Below, in pieces: positions 60,171 through 64,000 of a stretch of DNA of 64,000 bases. The notes beneath the pieces were generated by a model. It was given only the letters and a program-made list of their open reading frames with translations. It searched no databases and was not told the origin of the DNA. A program made the position numbers and the translations under genes. The number at the start of each line of letters is the position of its first letter. The stretch's first letter is position 1. The DNA lies in NCBI GenBank assembly GCA_008973525.1, contig WACJ01000404.1:682001-746000 (forward strand), given 5' to 3'. The stretch comes from Stenopsyche tienmushanensis. Its lineage: Eukaryota > Arthropoda > Insecta > Trichoptera > Stenopsychidae.

Positions 60171-60446
60171 ACGTGATCATGCAAATGTGAATCACAATTC
60201 TATTATTGAAAAAGGCGAAAAATATTCATGCGTTGCACTGCATTTGCTTAGTTACATATATCAAAATGTAACCATATTTCAGTTTTTGTATAAAATATAG
60301 CCAAAATGTATCAATACAAAATAGAATGCCAGCATAATTGACATGTAATAATTGACAATGTGCTAATGCTAAACTTTTGTTAAGCTGACGTTGAAGAGTT
60401 AATACAGTGTCATGAATTTGAACCTCATATTATGGAAAGCCAGTTA

Positions 60447-61219
60447 TACTTAAACCTTTTTTGTCCGGTAGATGCGTTCCGCAAAAAATCGCACAAAAAA
60501 GTGAGGATGCGCTCCATAGATTTTAAACACCGCATAACTTTGAAACAGCTATATAAAATATATCCAAAATCGCATAAAAAAAAGTGAATAAAAAAAACAG
60601 GAAAACAATAAGGCAATAAAATAATAACATTTTTGGCAACATTTAAAGGACGTCTTGCAATCATTAGTAAAATTTTAAGGATGTCTGACATCTGTCATCT
60701 CAAATACCAAACTTCCACTAGAGACACATCAATTATTTTAATTACAAACTATCATCGCTTTATGATAATTTTCGTTGCGATTTTTGATGACTTAAAATTC
60801 ATAATTAGTAATGATGTCACTATAGTCCCTAACTCAAATATAAAATTACAAAATGGCGACTGTTTAAAAAAATAGCTATACTTACTAAAATAGCTATAAC
60901 TCCGTAAGTGGTTGGAATTTTGGAAATTCCTTTTGAGAATAATTTTTTAACGTCAAAATATTGGAAAAATGCAAAAAAAAATGAAATCAAGTTTTTCAAA
61001 AATCTAAACCAGAATAAAAGGCGTGATCGTAATTCAGCGATAGCAGATGCAATATGATTTACATAGTACCAAATTATAATATTTTTCTAAATTTCGGTTA
61101 GTGTTGATGATTTATTTCCTATTTTATCCAAAATATCTCGATATGTACTCTTTATAAAATTTAAAAAAAAGCAAAAATACTTTAAAAAAATCGCATAACT
61201 TCGAAATCACACAAAAAGA
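60447..61219 (+). mobile_element. Family 1 non-autonomous inverted-repeat element (copy B, long)
   Basis: It starts TACTTAAACCTTTTTTGTCC and ends CGCATAACTTCGAAATCACA then CAAAAAG, parallel to copy A at 2677-3430. Shared blocks in order include CGTCTTGCA.TCATT.GTAAAATTTTAA, TGATGTCACTATAGTC, AAATTACAAAATGGCGACTG, TTTCGGTTAGTGTTGATGAT and CCAAAATATCTCGATATGTA. Compared with A it has an extra stretch near 60690-60800, another near 61012-61065, and lacks about 200 bases around the centre of A. The direct subterminal motif sits at about 60532 and 61190. It encodes no transposase. Confidence 0.75.
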
Positions 61220-63400
61220 AAAAGAAGTCTTGTTTGATTTATTTACCATCAAATCATTCAAATTTGTTTTTTTTTATTGATATAGAATTTAATCAACGCA
61301 ATAAATTTAGTTCTTATAAAAAAAAGTTTTAGTAATGTGCATTATTATGTACGTACCTAGTGGGCCAAATCATGTGTTACCATTTAAAATCTCAAGCAAC
61401 CAAATATATATCATTTTTATTCAAGTTGTAATTTCATATGGTTCATAATCGATATTCCGACGCTTAATATAAACGTATTGGTTTAAAAGATTGAGAATTT
61501 AGTCTGATGGTCTATGATGACCATTGGTTTCTTAGCATTACGAGTATTCTTTTACTAGCTTTTTATACGCGATGATACCATGATAAAACTGTATTGATGA
61601 TCCCCAATCAGACTCATAATACTCGTATTATCGTTTTGTGAGCAAATCTATATATTATTTAAAAGCAGATTGCACATAAGAAGCGTTCAATATTTGAAAC
61701 CCAAGCTTTCATAGATAGATGCGATTTATTCGCCCCGAAATATGATGAATGTAATGAAATGTGATCCGTTATTAAATTGGAATATTGAAACGTCGAATCG
61801 TTAATGTCTGGATTGGTTTAGGGATTTCAGTAATATTGTTAATTATGTTTGAACAATGCTGTGCTTTGCGCATTGGAGTGGTGATTATTCAAATTGTTGT
61901 AAGGCTCATCAATGATTCGCGTTTGCGAAGATTCAGGGATGAAGGACATGAATGATTCATGTTAGTAAGAAGGTCCTTTTCGCATACACTCGGGTACGAT
62001 ATTAACCCTCGCATTGTTGTAGCTGAAGGGTTTTACGTTTGAGAGAATTATCTTTGTCAGCGAGGATTTCCGGTTCCCGTATGTATGTGCGTGTTTGTTT
62101 GTGCAAAGAAGAACCATGATGGATATTCCATATTAATTCCACCACAAACTTTCAAACAAGGGGATTTCAAAGAAAATCAAAACAAATGACACCCTCCTAT
62201 GCATACATTTACTTTAAATAAGCAAATTGCGGAATTTTACATTTTTTAGATCATATTTGTATAATATGAAGCTCGTTTATCTTCTGATATACGAGGTATG
62301 AGGTGCTTTGTTGAGGCTCTTGGTTGGCGGAAGGAGATACCGTTGCAAGTTTTCTTAAGACATCGCATACACACAAAGGAAGTCTCCAAGAGTGTGGTCT
62401 TTGTATGATATATGTCCTTAATTTGTGTTATTAGAGCGCAAGGACACAATAATGTGGTTAACATATATATAATGAGATACCTCTTGCATGAAAAACAATA
62501 TTCTAGCTCTTGCATATCACGCGTAAAATATATATTTTGAACAAATCCTTCAATTAAAAAAACTATATTTTGTATCTATGAACTTACGATACATTTACAT
62601 GGTCGTACTTACAAATTGCAATAGTTAAGAATTAATTTCTAGATAATATATTCTAGATTCAACAAATCATGTGTTACCGCTTTAAAATGACATTGTCTTA
62701 TCAATTATTAGTATTTAAATTTATCTAAAAAGATAGTTATGTATTTGTATTTTCACATTCTGAATTATAAACGTGATCAAAGAACGACTATAGTGGTGAT
62801 TGCTATACAAATTATGAACAGAGCAGGTCTTTGTTTTATCATATTCACTCCATATTAATATTTAAGAGAGCTGTTTTTATCTGTATCGTATTCATAAAAG
62901 CTTGGCTTTTGTGAATCTAGTAAAATATTAATTTTTTCTGTATTCTGTCATCCGGGAACTTTGGTAAAATTGGTACCAGTTTGTCAAATATTAGAGATAG
63001 TTGCATTATTCCATTTGATCCTTGCAAATTAATGCTTATAAATGGTGAAATATATATTTTACTGATAATAATTAAATAATTTTAATGGTTAATAAGACAG
63101 TATCTTAGCTAATTTTAATATGAATTGAGCAGCGGAATTTTCAATATTCGTATCAAGACTTTTTGCCAATACTCAATTTATTCACCCGAGTATAAAATAT
63201 GGATAGGTTTTGAAGTCTTCAGCTTATTTTTCCTATGGGATCTTATGAAATATTTAATATGGATAAAGTTCTCTCAGTCTTCAAGACGGATTCTTCTTAT
63301 GCAACTGCTTACGTTGCTCATAGCTGATATAGCTCGTCAAGTGAACTTATATTTTGTGTCGATATTAAATATGCCAGACACAGAGTAATATTATGAAAGT
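61220..63400. other. AT-rich stretch with a weak island near 61890-62110
   Basis: Frames 62246-62515 minus and 63125-63388 plus are unrecognised. No repeat copy or RNA gene could be supported. Confidence 0.4.
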
Positions 63401-63404
63401 TGTG

Positions 63405-63690
63405 CATTGAGGCTGTAGGGATATTGATAAGCGCCTCATAGCAGGGGCTCCAGGACCCTATCCCCATAGAGCTGGCCCATCTCAGTCGGGGGCCCCAGCT
63501 GTCGGTGAAAGTTTCAAAGCCTCTACAATGTCCTGTCTATGGCCCCCTCGCCACCCCATGAGCTTTTGCGGGTGTACCATAAAAAAGTTCTCAGATGGAC
63601 GAAGAGCGCCGAATCGTGGCCGCCTGATGGACAGCTCACTTCCAATTTGCGAGAAATTTGCAAGTGACGGCTTTAAGCTTTCACTCGTTA
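63405..63690. other. GC-rich island with a long open plus-strand frame
   Basis: A plus-strand frame is open from just after a stop at 63409-63411 to 63779 (about 122 codons). It reads AGAPGPYPHRAGPSQSGAPA in its Pro/Ala/Gly-rich first part, before the first ATG at 63528. This could be a piece of an exon or just low stop density in GC-rich DNA. No family is recognised. The end of the window (63780-64000) is AT-rich with nothing found. Confidence 0.3.
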
Positions 63691-64000
63691 TCGTTGGCGA
63701 TAAACAAAAGAAAATAATTACTCTTTTGCATGAATTTTATTTTATTCCATCAACAAGGGATAAACATGCTTTCAGCTGATACAAACAAAAGATCTAGAGA
63801 GGGGAAAATATCAAGTTGAACCTAAAGTTTTATCGCAATTCTCCCATCTACTTTTCACCTAAAATTAATTACATTTTTAAAAATCCCCTCTCCAACCCCC
63901 AAACTTACACAGCTTAATATAAAATGAAACAATGAATCTCGAAACACAATTATACGTTGATTAAATTTATTAAGAAGTGACGACGGTTTCACCTTAAAAG

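Noticed and set aside
1..64000. CRISPR array, bacterial operon, rRNA genes or viral genome segment
   Set aside because: No regularly spaced repeats with spacers, no dense coding and no rRNA-like conserved blocks were seen; the composition and transposon types are those of an insect-like nuclear genome.

Overview
This window looks like gene-poor nuclear DNA from an AT-rich eukaryote, most likely an insect. It has no dense tandem genes, no ribosome-binding sites and no operons. The longest open frames are under 150 codons, and nearly all look like chance. What can be recognised is decayed transposon DNA of kinds common in insects: a Jockey-like non-LTR reverse transcriptase, a mariner-type transposase, a hAT transposase C-terminus, and a tRNA-derived SINE family. 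By eye, about two thirds of the bases are A or T. I found no complete host protein-coding gene and no host exon I can defend, so the window is either intergenic or inside a large intron. The species assignment is inference only.

Layout. 1-7090 is AT-rich DNA with GC-richer islands and two copies (858-1030 and 2677-3430) of a terminal-inverted-repeat element called family 1 here. 7098-7697 is a broken reverse transcriptase, followed at 7786-8086 by an unusually structured GC-rich segment. 8090-16400 holds a SINE, a dimeric repeat, mariner remnants, a hAT-like short element and a run of hairpins. 16400-26400 is mostly AT-rich with SINE pieces, a piggyBac-like hairpin and a nest of hAT remains. 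26400-47500 alternates AT-rich stretches with GC-richer islands of about 300-900 bp and carries further SINE and dimer-repeat copies. 47850-64000 holds the third dimer repeat, two more SINE or DNA-transposon pieces and the second long copy of family 1 (60447-61219).

Two things stand out beyond the transposon debris. One is a regular mosaic of roughly thirty GC-richer, complex-sequence islands set in AT-rich, low-complexity DNA. These islands carry palindromic CRE sites, a Grainyhead-like motif cluster and two G-quadruplex motifs, and are the best candidates for conserved regulatory elements. The other is a set of dispersed repeat families with recurring internal architecture (family 1, the dimeric repeat and the SINE), whose copies within this one window can be aligned to one another. 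No CRISPR array, rRNA or functional tRNA was seen, and nothing I could defend as a new multi-gene system.
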